Positions 41,151 to 49,770 are shown, numbered from the stretch's first letter. The stretch: DNA of 64,000 nt from Campylobacter lari (GCF_001017575.1 NZ_CP011372.1:558001-622000), one strand, 5' to 3'. The notes: generated by a model not told the origin, from the letters alone. Translations and numbers: made by a program.

Positions 41151-43571
41151 ATGGTAAGTTTGGCTGAATTGAAAACAGGTAAAGAAAAGCTAGAATTAAT
41201 TAATCAAATTTTATTAAGAATTGATACTATAGCTAGAGCTTTAGACAATACAAGACTTGATGAAATTGTCGGTTTAAAAGAGAGTGTAAATTCTTTACAT
41301 GAACAAACACTAGAACTAAAACAAGAAGTTTCAACAATGTATACTAGTTTTAGCGAAAATAAAAAAGATTTTGATACTAAATTTTCTAGTGTTAATGAAA
41401 AATTTAGCATTATGCAAGAGCGTTTTAGTTTTATAGAGCAAGCTTATAATGATTTTTCAAGTTCTAAAGAAGAACTTGAGCTTATAAAAGGCTTTATAGA
41501 AGAAAATAAACCTGTATTTGAAAGCTTAAAAGATGATTTATCTAAATATGAAAGTATGAAGATAGATCTAGAAGCCATTATCACAGAAGCTACAAATAAT
41601 ACAAAATTATCAAAAGAATATTTTGAATTAAGCTCAAAAATAAAAGATGATATTTTAAGAGAATTAGAACATTGTAAAGATTTGGTGCAAGAGTTAAACT
41701 ATAGTGCTGATGAGCTTAGGGGACTAAAGCCAGAGCTTTTGCAGATAAAAAAAGAAGTAAACGAGCTTTCATCGCAAGCTAGTAAAGTAGTTTTAGATGC
41801 AAGCGAAATTATAAAAAATAAAATAAATACTATCTTTTTTGAAAATCAAAGATTAAATCAAGAAATGATAGATAGTGTCAAAAAATTGGATGAAATAAAA
41901 TATGATGTTGGCATAAAGTATAAAGAAATAATACAAGCTTATAATCTTTTACTAGAAACCAAAGAGAGTTTAGAAGAGTTAAAAGAAGTTATTGCTTTAT
42001 ACAAAGAATTTGAAAACGACATTAAATCATATTCAGAGCTTATAAAAAATTTCAAAGAACAAATTGCGAATTTAGAAAGTGATTTAGAAAATAAAGCACA
42101 AGGTTTACACGAAGCTTTAGAAGCAAAAGGTGAACAAGTAATCTCATCCATAGAAACAGCAAAAAATGAAGCTATTGTTAAATTTGATGAGCTTGTTGCA
42201 AAATGTGAAGGATATAAAATACATTTTGAGCAAAGTTATGATAGGTTTAATCAAAGAGCTTTAATAGCTAATGAAGATTTGGGGGGACTAGCCGAAGTTG
42301 CTAAAAAAGAGCTAGGCAATGACAAGTTAATCTATGAGACAGAATTAAAAGCTTTGCGTGATGAAATATTACAAGAAATGAATGAAGTTAGTGATAAGGT
42401 AATAAATGATAGCATAGGAGTTATTGCCTCAATTGATGAAAAAGCTAATGAACTTAAAGATTTTATAGATATTTCAAGAGTAAATATAGATAATTTGATA
42501 AATGCATTCAATGCTAATTATAATCAAAAAATACAAGAATTTACATCTTTAAGCACAAACGCCTTAAGGAGTGTAGAAGAAGCTAAAACTAGCTCTTTGT
42601 CTGATATCAATACTAGCAAAGATGAAAGTTTATCTTCTATAGAAACAAGCAAAGACAACGCCTTAAGTAGTATAGAAGAAGCTAAAACACAAGGGATAGC
42701 TTCAATAGATGAAAAAATAACGCAAATAGATTTTAATGGGATAAAAGAAAGAGTTGAAAAAAACGAAGGTAATATTGCAGGTATTGAGGAAAAACTAGAA
42801 AAAGCCACAACAACAGATAAAGATAATTTATTTAGTGGAAATAATTCTTTTGAAAAACCTATAAGTATTCCAGAGGCTACTAAAGAAAACGAAGGAATTA
42901 ATTTAGGTCAAGCTGATGGTAGGTATAAAAAACTTTTAACACAAAACTTAGAATGGACTGTTGGTGATGGAGCTGAGAACGCTACTAATTTCAATGATTT
43001 AGAAAAAGCTATTAATGAAGCATCTAAATTAATAGGAATGAACAGAGCTAATCTTACTGTAAAGCTTACTAAAAATATAACTTTAGATAGAAGCTTAAAT
43101 ATAAGTAATATAGATTATAGTTTTTTGACCTTAGATTTTAATAATTTTAAATTAACATTTACTGCAGGAGGTATAGTATTAAGTTATGCAAAACTAAAAG
43201 AGATTAAAAATATTAATATAGACTCTTTTGGGAATTCTTTATATTTGGTTAACTCTGATGTATATCTGACAGGAGATATTACTTTGAAAGCAGGAAATGA
43301 TTGTTTGGTTTCTGATGCTTTTTCAAGTATTGTAATAGAAGATAGTGCTAATTTAAACCTAACACCAAATGATAATAGATTCGGTGTATACGCAAATAGA
43401 ACATCTTCTATTAATGGTAGCTTATTAAAAATTACTCAAAGCAAAGGTATAGTAACTAATGTTAAAGGATCTAGTATTATTAATGTTAAAGATATGCAAG
43501 TAACTGGCGGTGCAACTGAATCATCACAGCCATTTAATCAATGGACTAAAGAAGGCTTTATAGCGAAATAA
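41151..43571 (+). CDS. Tail fibre protein with long coiled coil and hendecad repeats
   Basis: An 806-residue protein. Residues 1-560 are coiled coil, including five 11-residue repeats (ALSSIEEAKTQ-like, about 469-523). ATKENEGINLGQADGRYKKL (about 578-597) is the collar motif of phage tail fibres. The last 200 residues look like a beta-helix with hydrophobic strand repeats (LTLDFNNFKLTFTAGGIVLS), the likely receptor-binding tip. ATG follows GGGGAATAAA. It would contact the Campylobacter surface (capsule or flagellum). Confidence 0.8.
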   Translation: MVSLAELKTGKEKLELINQILLRIDTIARALDNTRLDEIVGLKESVNSLHEQTLELKQEVSTMYTSFSENKKDFDTKFSSVNEKFSIMQERFSFIEQAYNDFSSSKEELELIKGFIEENKPVFESLKDDLSKYESMKIDLEAIITEATNNTKLSKEYFELSSKIKDDILRELEHCKDLVQELNYSADELRGLKPELLQIKKEVNELSSQASKVVLDASEIIKNKINTIFFENQRLNQEMIDSVKKLDEIKYDVGIKYKEIIQAYNLLLETKESLEELKEVIALYKEFENDIKSYSELIKNFKEQIANLESDLENKAQGLHEALEAKGEQVISSIETAKNEAIVKFDELVAKCEGYKIHFEQSYDRFNQRALIANEDLGGLAEVAKKELGNDKLIYETELKALRDEILQEMNEVSDKVINDSIGVIASIDEKANELKDFIDISRVNIDNLINAFNANYNQKIQEFTSLSTNALRSVEEAKTSSLSDINTSKDESLSSIETSKDNALSSIEEAKTQGIASIDEKITQIDFNGIKERVEKNEGNIAGIEEKLEKATTTDKDNLFSGNNSFEKPISIPEATKENEGINLGQADGRYKKLLTQNLEWTVGDGAENATNFNDLEKAINEASKLIGMNRANLTVKLTKNITLDRSLNISNIDYSFLTLDFNNFKLTFTAGGIVLSYAKLKEIKNINIDSFGNSLYLVNSDVYLTGDITLKAGNDCLVSDAFSSIVIEDSANLNLTPNDNRFGVYANRTSSINGSLLKITQSKGIVTNVKGSSIINVKDMQVTGGATESSQPFNQWTKEGFIAK

Positions 43572-43581
43572 GGGAGATAAA

Positions 43582-44220
43582 ATGCTTATAAGTAAAAAAT
43601 TTTTAAGTGATATAGGGGAATTAAATAAAAGTAGTTTAAGTTGGGCCATTGAAGTTAAAACTCAGTTAGCTTTATTAATCAGAAATTTAAACATTGATGT
43701 AGATAAATCTAATGAGTTTAATACAGTATATATAGACGATATCACACCGCAAGAAATTGAAAATGGTACTAAAGCGGTTAAGGAATACTGTCTAGCAAAT
43801 AAAAATGAGAATTTATATTTTGAATACTTACTAGCAATTTCACAAGAAGATGAAAAACTAAATGTTTTAAAAGAAAAGAAAAAACATGAAATTCAAACTA
43901 AAAGAGATGAAGCTTTAGAAAGCGGACTTATTTATAATGAGCATACTTTTCAAACAAGAAAAGAAGACAAACAAAATATCATTGGAGCTGCAACTAATTT
44001 AATGCTTGATATGCAAAGTAAAGCTAACTCAATCTCTGAAATCATTTGGATTGATATAAATGATGAAAAAGTAACTTTTACACCGCAAGATTTTTTAAAA
44101 TTTGCTTCAAGTGTAGCTTATCATACCCAAGAAATTATCTTTAAAGCAAATGCATTAAAAGAAAGAATAGAACAAGCTAAATCTGAGCAAGATTTAGAAG
44201 CTATTGTTTGGGAGGATTAA
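43582..44220 (+). CDS. DUF4376 tail-fibre-associated protein
   Basis: A 212-residue protein whose second half is a DUF4376-like domain (KKKHEIQTKRDEALESGLIY, FQTRKEDKQNIIGAA, FTPQDFLKFASSVAYHTQEI). DUF4376 occurs in fibre proteins and fibre-assembly proteins of phages, right after the fibre gene as here. RBS GGGAGATAAA. Probable fibre assembly or tip protein. Confidence 0.7.
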   Translation: MLISKKFLSDIGELNKSSLSWAIEVKTQLALLIRNLNIDVDKSNEFNTVYIDDITPQEIENGTKAVKEYCLANKNENLYFEYLLAISQEDEKLNVLKEKKKHEIQTKRDEALESGLIYNEHTFQTRKEDKQNIIGAATNLMLDMQSKANSISEIIWIDINDEKVTFTPQDFLKFASSVAYHTQEIIFKANALKERIEQAKSEQDLEAIVWED

Positions 44221-44221
44221 T

Positions 44222-44719
44222 ATGTCGCATTTAGAAAATTCAGCCAATATAGCTTTATTTGGAGGTTCTTTTATCTTAGCTTTTTTCTTTCAGTTTTTAG
44301 CATATACTGGCATTAAAGAAGCTCAAGCTTTTACTTTGTTTATTATTTTTATATTTTCAGCAATAGTAGGTTTTTGCAGAACTTTAGCTTTAAATGAAAG
44401 TGTTAAGGCTTATACCTTTTCTGATCTTTTGTCAAAGTTTTTAATGCTAGGAATACCTTTTATGTTTGCTTTGGGTGCAAAGCAAATAGATGCTTTATAT
44501 TATTTTGTAGATTATAGTTTTAGCTTTTTGATTTTAGGAGAAATCCTTTCTGTGATGATTAATATTCAATGTATAAAAACAAGAAAAGCAATAGCTGAAG
44601 TAGATATTTACAATATTGCAGTTGAGAAAATAAAGAATTTTTCAAGCGGTTTTTTAAAAACAAATACTTATATAAAAGAAGAAGAAAAGGGTAGGCAAGA
44701 TGATAAGAAAAACACTTAA
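44222..44719 (+). CDS. Phage holin-like membrane protein
   Basis: A 165-residue protein from ATG 44222 (GGGAGGATTAAT upstream). Three to four hydrophobic helices (IALFGGSFILAFFFQFLAYT, FTLFIIFIFSAIVGF, FLMLGIPFMFALGA, FSFLILGEILSVMIN). The helix SFLILGEILSVMINIQCI resembles the NE-x-iSilEN end of class I/II phage holins (Phage_holin_4 type). It precedes the other lysis genes. Confidence 0.65.
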   Translation: MSHLENSANIALFGGSFILAFFFQFLAYTGIKEAQAFTLFIIFIFSAIVGFCRTLALNESVKAYTFSDLLSKFLMLGIPFMFALGAKQIDALYYFVDYSFSFLILGEILSVMINIQCIKTRKAIAEVDIYNIAVEKIKNFSSGFLKTNTYIKEEEKGRQDDKKNT

Positions 44720-45074
44720 AAGGGTTATAGTTAAACCTTTTGGCAAAGATAGATTTGAAGTTGTAAAAGAATTTGAAGTTAGTTTGTGTGGTTTAAATTT
44801 TATCGTGCCAAAAGGTTTTATTAGTGATGGTGCTTCAGTGCCACGCATTTTTTGGAGTATTTATCCTCCATATAAAAGTGAGTACTTTAGTGCTAGCATC
44901 GTGCATGATTATTTATGCCAAAAAGCATATTCAAAAGATGATTATAAGCTAGCAGATAAAGTTTTAAAAGAAGCTATGAGTGAGCTTGGTTGCTCTAAAG
45001 TAAAGACTTTTATTTTTTATCATGCGTGTAATACATTCCATGTGGTTAAATGTTTTTTGAAAGGAATAAAATGA
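44700..45074 (+). CDS. DUF1353 protein
   Basis: A 124-residue protein with the DUF1353 core: FIVPKGFISDGASVPRIFWS, then EYFSASIVHDYLC and HACNTFHVVKCF. DUF1353 proteins occur in many tailed-phage late operons; some are thought to act in peptidoglycan or tail assembly. It overlaps the holin-like gene by 20 bases. Function not established. Confidence 0.8.
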   Translation: MIRKTLKRVIVKPFGKDRFEVVKEFEVSLCGLNFIVPKGFISDGASVPRIFWSIYPPYKSEYFSASIVHDYLCQKAYSKDDYKLADKVLKEAMSELGCSKVKTFIFYHACNTFHVVKCFLKGIK

Positions 45075-46246
45075 GTTTAGAACAAGTTATTCAAACACAA
45101 AATGAAAGCTTAAATGAGCTTAAAAACAAAATGGAAAAATTGGTGCAATTTTATGAAAATGGTAAGATAGATAAAGAAGAATTGATAAAAATCATAAATG
45201 AAGAGCTAGATAAGATAAATCTAGATGATAGTATAAAAGATGGTATTTTATCTTATATTACAGAAAATCAAGCTAGTTTAAAAGGCGAAAAAGGCGATGC
45301 ATTTACTTATGAAGATTTTACGCCTGAGCAACTTCAAAGTTTAAAAGGCGATAGTGGAGCCAAAGGAGAAGATGGAAAAAGTGCTTATGAAATTTGGCTT
45401 AACAAAGAAGGTAATGCAGGAAAAAGCGAAGATGAGTTTTTAGCTTCTTTAAAGGGTGAAAAAGGAGACAAAGGCGATAGTGGTAGTTCTAATTTAAAAC
45501 AAATACAAATTATTGATGGTAAAAAACTTAAAGTAGAATTTAGCACTAAACAAGCAAGCTCAGCTTGGCCTTTAAAAACTTTAACTCTTTCAAGACTTGG
45601 TATAAAATTAGCAGGAGATGATGAGTTTTTAAAGATTAATGCTTTAGAATTTATCAATAATTCTAACAATAATCTTTTACTGGGCAATATAGAAAATGAA
45701 ACACTAAACAAAGCAACAAATGAATATGCTAACACTTTACCTGCTGAATTTAATTTAGAAAATGCCAATACTGAAAGTTTGAGTTCTTTTGCTAAAGTGA
45801 AAATTACTTCTAATGGAGCCTATGAGTATAACAATCGCTACACTCCATATTATGCCTTTAGAGAATATGATAAAACAGCTATTAGTGTATTTTTAGCAAA
45901 AGATGGATTAAAAGATCCTTTCTATACTATAGAAGCAGAGTTATCTAAACCTATAAAAGAATTTAAATTCACTCCTTGGGGGTATGGCGTGGGTGGAAAC
46001 TTCTTTAGTGAAAATCTAAATATTAAAATCTACATAGATGATGTGCTTTTTAAAGAATTTAACTCTTTAAATCCAAGTAGTAAAGAAATAGATACAGATT
46101 TTACTATTAACTTTAATATACAAGGAGATAAGCTTATTTATGATGAGTTTGAAGATAAACTAAATGAAAGATTTAGAGAACTAGAAAATAAAATAACATC
46201 TTTAGGTGCAAAAGCATTATCAAGTTTTTTAAACGAAATAGAATAA
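45071..46246 (+). CDS. Collagen-like phage tail/fibre protein
   Basis: A 391-residue protein from ATG 45071 (GAAAGGAATAAA upstream, overlapping DUF1353 by 4 bases). An N-terminal coiled coil is followed by collagen-like G-x-y stretches (SLKGEKGDAFTYEDFT, GDSGAKGEDGKSAYEIW, LKGEKGDKGDSGSS, about residues 70-145). The GKSAYEIWLNKEGNAGKSED module is typical of phage-type collagen-like proteins. The C-terminal 240 residues form a beta-rich domain. A second fibre, side fibre or spike is likely. Confidence 0.75.
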   Translation: MSLEQVIQTQNESLNELKNKMEKLVQFYENGKIDKEELIKIINEELDKINLDDSIKDGILSYITENQASLKGEKGDAFTYEDFTPEQLQSLKGDSGAKGEDGKSAYEIWLNKEGNAGKSEDEFLASLKGEKGDKGDSGSSNLKQIQIIDGKKLKVEFSTKQASSAWPLKTLTLSRLGIKLAGDDEFLKINALEFINNSNNNLLLGNIENETLNKATNEYANTLPAEFNLENANTESLSSFAKVKITSNGAYEYNNRYTPYYAFREYDKTAISVFLAKDGLKDPFYTIEAELSKPIKEFKFTPWGYGVGGNFFSENLNIKIYIDDVLFKEFNSLNPSSKEIDTDFTINFNIQGDKLIYDEFEDKLNERFRELENKITSLGAKALSSFLNEIE

Positions 46247-46260
46247 AACGAAGGATCAAA

Positions 46261-46728
46261 ATGAAACTAAAATTAACTAGAAAGTATTTAAGAAATACTT
46301 GTGTCATAGGAGAGTTTAAAGTCTTAGATGAAAAAGAAAATATTCTTTTTGAATGTTTTTCTTTAGAAGAAGATAAAGAAGGCGTTGAAAGAGATAAAGA
46401 CTTAAGAGTTCCTGCGGGAGTTTATAATCTAAAAAGACATACATTATCTAGTTTCAATGATAAAGGTAAAAGGGTAGTAGCAGGAGTTAAAGTTTTAAAC
46501 GATGATGATAGCGTTGTAAATATCTACAACGATGATGTACCTTTTGATAGACACATTTTAATCCATTGGGGAAATACAGACAAAGATACAAAAGGTTGTA
46601 TTTTACTAGGTTTAACTAAGAGTGATGAAAGTATAAGTCAAAGCAGACAAGCTTGTAAAGAATTATATGACTTGTTATATCAGCAAGATTTATCAAATAT
46701 AAAATTAGAAATCACAAATAAATTTTAG
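46261..46728 (+). CDS. DUF5675 lysis-associated protein (candidate endolysin)
   Basis: A 155-residue protein of the DUF5675 type: LRVPAGVYNLKRHT, FDRHILIHWGNTDKDTKGCI, then QSRQACKELYDLL. The HWGN...T-x-GC layout recalls L,D-transpeptidase-like catalytic sites, with conserved His and Cys. In phages it stands in lysis cassettes without any other endolysin, as here between the holin and spanins. Peptidoglycan cleavage is inferred, not shown. Confidence 0.7.
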   Translation: MKLKLTRKYLRNTCVIGEFKVLDEKENILFECFSLEEDKEGVERDKDLRVPAGVYNLKRHTLSSFNDKGKRVVAGVKVLNDDDSVVNIYNDDVPFDRHILIHWGNTDKDTKGCILLGLTKSDESISQSRQACKELYDLLYQQDLSNIKLEITNKF

Positions 46729-46797
46729 AAAGGAGATAAAAGTTTAAGTAGGCCAAAGGTGGTATTCTAGCTCCCCTTTTTAAAGGGGAAATCAAAG

Positions 46798-46860
46798 CTA
46801 ATAAGCCTTGACTATAATTATACAAAGTAGTATAATTATTACTAGAATTTTATGGTTCAA
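46798..46860 (-). CDS. Hydrophobic 20-residue peptide, candidate type I toxin
   Basis: From a TTG at 46860 the reverse strand reads MNHKILVIIILLCIIIVKAY then TAG. AGGTGG lies 8 bases before the start. One short, almost wholly Ile/Leu/Val helix with a basic N-end recalls Ibs-type toxins in length and composition. The predicted mRNA (-10 box 46935-46930) begins with a very strong hairpin (46917-46890), and an opposing -10 box (46831-46836) would make an antisense RNA over the ribosome site. Expression is unproven and the start codon is weak. Confidence 0.5.
   Translation of the reverse strand: MNHKILVIIILLCIIIVKAY
46831..46836 (+). promoter_or_regulatory. Predicted rightward -10 box for an antisense RNA
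   Basis: TATAAT in GTAGTATAATTATTAC. A start near 46843 gives an RNA crossing the peptide's start and ribosome site and ending at the 11-bp hairpin at 46890-46917 (about 75 nt). Confidence 0.45.
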
Positions 46861-46889
46861 TTTAATCACCACCTAACTGAGTGTTGATT

Positions 46890-46917
46890 AACACCAAAGG
46901 CGGCCACCTTTGGTGTT
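46890..46917. repeat. Strong 11-bp inverted repeat (hairpin)
   Basis: AACACCAAAGG and CCTTTGGTGTT form a perfect stem with a 6-base loop. It is the most GC-rich, stable hairpin in this AT-rich spacer. Rightward it could terminate the antisense RNA; leftward it is the 5' hairpin of the peptide mRNA. A CCAAAGGTGG copy at 46753-46762 offers an alternative pairing with CCACCTTTGG (46904-46913). Confidence 0.8.
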
Positions 46918-46929
46918 CCACCCTTTGAA

Positions 46930-46935
46930 ATTATA
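46930..46935 (-). promoter_or_regulatory. Predicted leftward -10 box of the 20-residue peptide gene
   Basis: Reverse strand TTGAGTATAATTTCAAAG; TATAAT at 46935-46930, start near 46923, leader of about 63 nt. Confidence 0.45.
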
Positions 46936-46967
46936 CTCAAATCTTACTTAAACTTCTAAAATAAGAA

Positions 46968-47309
46968 ATGATAAATCTTTTATTTAAAAACACAAAGCTT
47001 TATATTGCTTTAGCATTAATGCTTATACTTAATGTATTTTTATATCTTAAGTTAGATAGCACAAACGCAAAATTAGAAAAAAGTCAAAGTGATTTAAATT
47101 TAGCTTTGAGTGTAAATAATGAACTCACAAGGATTACTCAAGAGCTTAAAATAAGACACGAGCAAGAGCTAAAAGCACTATTTCATGCAAATACTCAAAA
47201 AAATCAAATCAAAACAAGGGTTGATGATGTTAAAAACTATATATCCAAAAGCAATGAAACTAACACTACTAAGCTTTTTAATGCTATGCTTGATAGGCTG
47301 TGGGAGTAA
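46968..47309 (+). CDS. Rz-like inner-membrane spanin
   Basis: A 113-residue protein with an N-terminal membrane helix (LYIALALMLILNVFLYLKL, residues 11-29) and a periplasmic coiled coil (KLEKSQSDLNLALSVNNELT onward), the i-spanin layout. The o-spanin ORF is nested out of frame in its 3' half. Together they would fuse inner and outer membranes in the last step of lysis. Confidence 0.75.
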   Translation: MINLLFKNTKLYIALALMLILNVFLYLKLDSTNAKLEKSQSDLNLALSVNNELTRITQELKIRHEQELKALFHANTQKNQIKTRVDDVKNYISKSNETNTTKLFNAMLDRLWE

Positions 47310-47502
47310 AACACAAGTATTAACCAAAATACAAATTCAAAAAGTGCAAATACCAAATGAGCTTTTAGAATTTGATAGAGCAAGCAAACCTATAGTGCAA
47401 GATGAAAAAGATATATTAAAAGCTTATAGTGAGCTTTTTTATCACTATAAGCAATGTGAGATCAATATAGATAAAATTAAGGAGTTGAATGATGAATTAT
47501 GA
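47227..47502 (+). CDS. Rz1-like outer-membrane spanin lipoprotein (nested)
   Basis: A 91-residue lipoprotein with signal TLLSFLMLCLIGC (lipobox Leu-Ile-Gly-Cys) that overlaps the Rz-like gene by 83 bases in another frame, as classical Rz1 does. ATG 47227 follows AAGGGTTG; a later ATG (47254) is also possible. The mature part has a coiled-coil end (YHYKQCEINIDKIKELNDEL). Confidence 0.75.
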   Translation: MLKTIYPKAMKLTLLSFLMLCLIGCGSKTQVLTKIQIQKVQIPNELLEFDRASKPIVQDEKDILKAYSELFYHYKQCEINIDKIKELNDEL

Positions 47503-47962
47503 GCAAAGATTAAATCAATTTAAAAAAATATATCCCGAAATTTTAGAGTTAAGCTTGGCGGAAAAATCCCCATTTGGAGAATTAAAAAAGATATTAGATG
47601 ATAGCATAAAAAATGATGTTATTAAAAACGAAGAGCAGTTTAAAACTTTAGCGAATGCGCTATCTTTAGTAGGACAAAGTATAGTAGCACAAAGTCAAAC
47701 GACAGCATTGGGTATGATTTTGCAAGGCGATGAAAACGAACTTAATAGCGAGAAAATAAAACTTATACAAGCACAACTAGAAACTGAAAAGAAAAAACCC
47801 GCACTCATAGATAGACAACGAGAACAAATAGATGATATGTTAAGAATAGAAGCGGCAAAAGTTGCACAAGGATATAGTTTTGGGCTAAGCGCAGGTGGGC
47901 TTGAAATACCAAAAGAGTTGGAATCTTGGGTAAAAGAAAAAATTGAAAATATAGATAAATGA
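47492..47962 (+). CDS. Hypothetical late phage protein
   Basis: A 156-residue soluble helical protein (MNYEQRLNQFKKIYPEILEL; later QAQLETEKKKPALIDRQREQ). ATG 47492 has AAGGAG 7 bases upstream; the ATG at 47489 is closer. The coiled Gln/Glu/Lys middle suggests a virion structural or chaperone role, with no family recognised. It overlaps both neighbours. Confidence 0.6.
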   Translation: MNYEQRLNQFKKIYPEILELSLAEKSPFGELKKILDDSIKNDVIKNEEQFKTLANALSLVGQSIVAQSQTTALGMILQGDENELNSEKIKLIQAQLETEKKKPALIDRQREQIDDMLRIEAAKVAQGYSFGLSAGGLEIPKELESWVKEKIENIDK

Positions 47963-49596
47963 TTGATAAAAAATATAGAACTCCAAAATATTTTTTAAGA
48001 GCTAAATATCCACAGAATGCAAATGACATAGGATATGTAGAATGCTATCAAGCTTGGTTTTTATACGGAACTACCTTTGTACATAAATATGTAGAGCTTC
48101 TGCATAAACAATTAATAAGAAAAGGTAGGGCTGTAAAAACAAGAATTTATCACCCGCTCTTCCCAAATTCCTATGGAATTGATTTTTATGATATTAAAAG
48201 TCCTTCTAGAGCTCCATATAATTACCATAATAGTGGGGATTTGGGGTTAAATCAGTTTTTTGTAGGTCAAAACCCTTATGAGTGGTATAGAGGAGACCCT
48301 GGAGATAAAAGTGGAATATATCATGATACTTGTCAAATTATAAGGAAAAGACAAAATTTAAGCTTGTTTAGTTTTGATTTTCATGGAAAAAATGTTGTTA
48401 CAAACCCTAGCTATCTTTTAAAATACAAAGAAGAGTTAAAGAATTTTTATTATTTATATAATAGAATAACTTTTGATAAGTTGCACGGTTTTTATAATGC
48501 TTTATTGCTTGTTGGTAAAGTTTATGACAAAGATGCTGGAAAATATATATTAATATTTGAGAAGCCAAAATATATTTTTGTAAAATCTAATATAGTTAAT
48601 AATGAGCTTGTAAAACCTAATTTTATTTTACCGGATAAAGACAAATTTAAGCCAAGTTTAGTAGAGAGTGAAGATGGTAGATATTACAATTTAAGACCAT
48701 ATTATGATGAGTTCTTGAGATTAAATAAAAATGTATTTATTGTACCTGAAAAAATATCTAATATTGATTTTTTAAGTGCATTTAACAATAACATCAATGT
48801 TTCTAAATTAGGCGATATATTTCACCCTCTAGCATTTCTTTCTAATTTAAATAATATAGCTTATCAAGAGCCTGTTGTTTTGAGAAGTCGGAGTAGTTTT
48901 TTTTATAAAAATATCTCATTGATGCCTTGTTATAATAATGAAAGCAATATGCCTTATGGAAGAAAAGATAGATGGTTTATTTTATGGGATAGTATGTATG
49001 ATCTTTATGTGAAAGAAGATAAGGAATGGTGGGAGTTTATAATAGCTCCTGTTGTTTCTGCTGTGATTGTTTTTATTAGTTTTTATACAGGTGGAGTTAT
49101 AGGTGGGGCTTTAGGTGGTATGATAGGCGGAGCTTCGGCTACAATTATAACAAATATAACAATCGCACTTAGTACGCTTGGAGGTGTTATAGACGCATTA
49201 AGTTTTTTAGGCATAGTAGATAATGGAAGTTCTTTAGCTAAAATAAATAAAGTTTTAAAATTGGTTTTAGCTGTTGCAGGATTGGTAAGTGTTGGATATA
49301 AAATAGGAGTTGATATTAATACAGCAATATCTAATCAAACCCCTATAGTTGATGTTTTAATTAATAAAGATGCTACATCTTTAGATATTATAGGTTATAT
49401 TAGTGATATATTTTTAAGCTCTAATTTAAAAGAAGCTAGTTTGCCTTTAGATGAAAATAGTGATATTGATGAGTATGTTTTTTTTGGAGAGGCTTCAAAG
49501 GAAGATATTGAAATGGTAACTAAAAATCTACTAAATGAAAACTGGTATAGTTTTGACACCTTAGATATTTTAAATGAAAAAGATGTTGAGATATAA
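47959..49596 (+). CDS. Large late phage protein with hydrophobic glycine-zipper segment
   Basis: A 545-residue protein rich in Tyr, Phe and Asn over its first 360 residues (HKYVELLHKQLIRKGRAVKT, SGDLGLNQFFVGQNPYEWYR). Two hydrophobic helices with glycine spacing follow (FIIAPVVSAVIVFISFYTGG and VIGGALGGMIGGASATIITN, about 368-412), then more hydrophobic stretches to about 450 and an acidic tail. This could be a tail-tip or ejection protein that inserts in the membrane. It is the last prophage gene, and no family is known to me. Confidence 0.6.
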   Translation: MIDKKYRTPKYFLRAKYPQNANDIGYVECYQAWFLYGTTFVHKYVELLHKQLIRKGRAVKTRIYHPLFPNSYGIDFYDIKSPSRAPYNYHNSGDLGLNQFFVGQNPYEWYRGDPGDKSGIYHDTCQIIRKRQNLSLFSFDFHGKNVVTNPSYLLKYKEELKNFYYLYNRITFDKLHGFYNALLLVGKVYDKDAGKYILIFEKPKYIFVKSNIVNNELVKPNFILPDKDKFKPSLVESEDGRYYNLRPYYDEFLRLNKNVFIVPEKISNIDFLSAFNNNINVSKLGDIFHPLAFLSNLNNIAYQEPVVLRSRSSFFYKNISLMPCYNNESNMPYGRKDRWFILWDSMYDLYVKEDKEWWEFIIAPVVSAVIVFISFYTGGVIGGALGGMIGGASATIITNITIALSTLGGVIDALSFLGIVDNGSSLAKINKVLKLVLAVAGLVSVGYKIGVDINTAISNQTPIVDVLINKDATSLDIIGYISDIFLSSNLKEASLPLDENSDIDEYVFFGEASKEDIEMVTKNLLNENWYSFDTLDILNEKDVEI

Positions 49597-49674
49597 TTTA
49601 GATAATTAAGTTTTGTCTAATATATTTTAAAGTATCTTTTTGGAAAATAAAAAAATATATGTTCTTAGCAAATT

Positions 49675-49690
49675 ATACCCATTTTATACC
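49675..49690 (+). promoter_or_regulatory. Candidate integrase arm-type site at attR
   Basis: ATACCCATTTTATACC, identical to 9995-10010, in the spacer between the last prophage gene and attR. GGTATAAAAT follows at 49707-49716 in inverse orientation. Confidence 0.55.
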
Positions 49691-49743
49691 TATTTGTGAA
49701 TTTTTTGGTATAAAATATCTATAAATAAGCTATTTTATAGCAT

Positions 49744-49770
49744 AGTTCAAACCTTGCTGGGGACACCATT
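49744..49770 (+). repeat. attR core
   Basis: 27 bp identical to the end of tRNA-Arg(CCT) at 9868-9894. It is the phage-free copy of the tRNA 3' end and marks the right prophage border, 11 bases before trmL. Confidence 0.95.

Larger units (their letters stand above)
9868..49770. mobile_element. Integrated temperate prophage, podovirus-like
   Basis: The bounds are the 27-bp direct repeats (9868-9894 and 49744-49770) formed by the tRNA-Arg(CCT) 3' end. Between them lie integrase, excisionase, S24 repressors, recombination, replication, terminase, portal, scaffold, ejection, coat, tail-fibre and lysis genes in a conventional order. All essential modules look intact. Genes before 24.6 kb run mostly leftward and those after run rightward, split at the repressor/Cro region. 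No tape-measure, tube or sheath gene is seen, and three proteins after the scaffold look like ejection proteins, so a short tail is inferred. Confidence 0.95.

Noticed and set aside
42281-42290. Run of six G in the tail-fibre gene as a phase-variation tract
   Set aside because: Campylobacter contingency tracts are usually eight or more G; six is too short, and no longer poly-G tract is present in the window.
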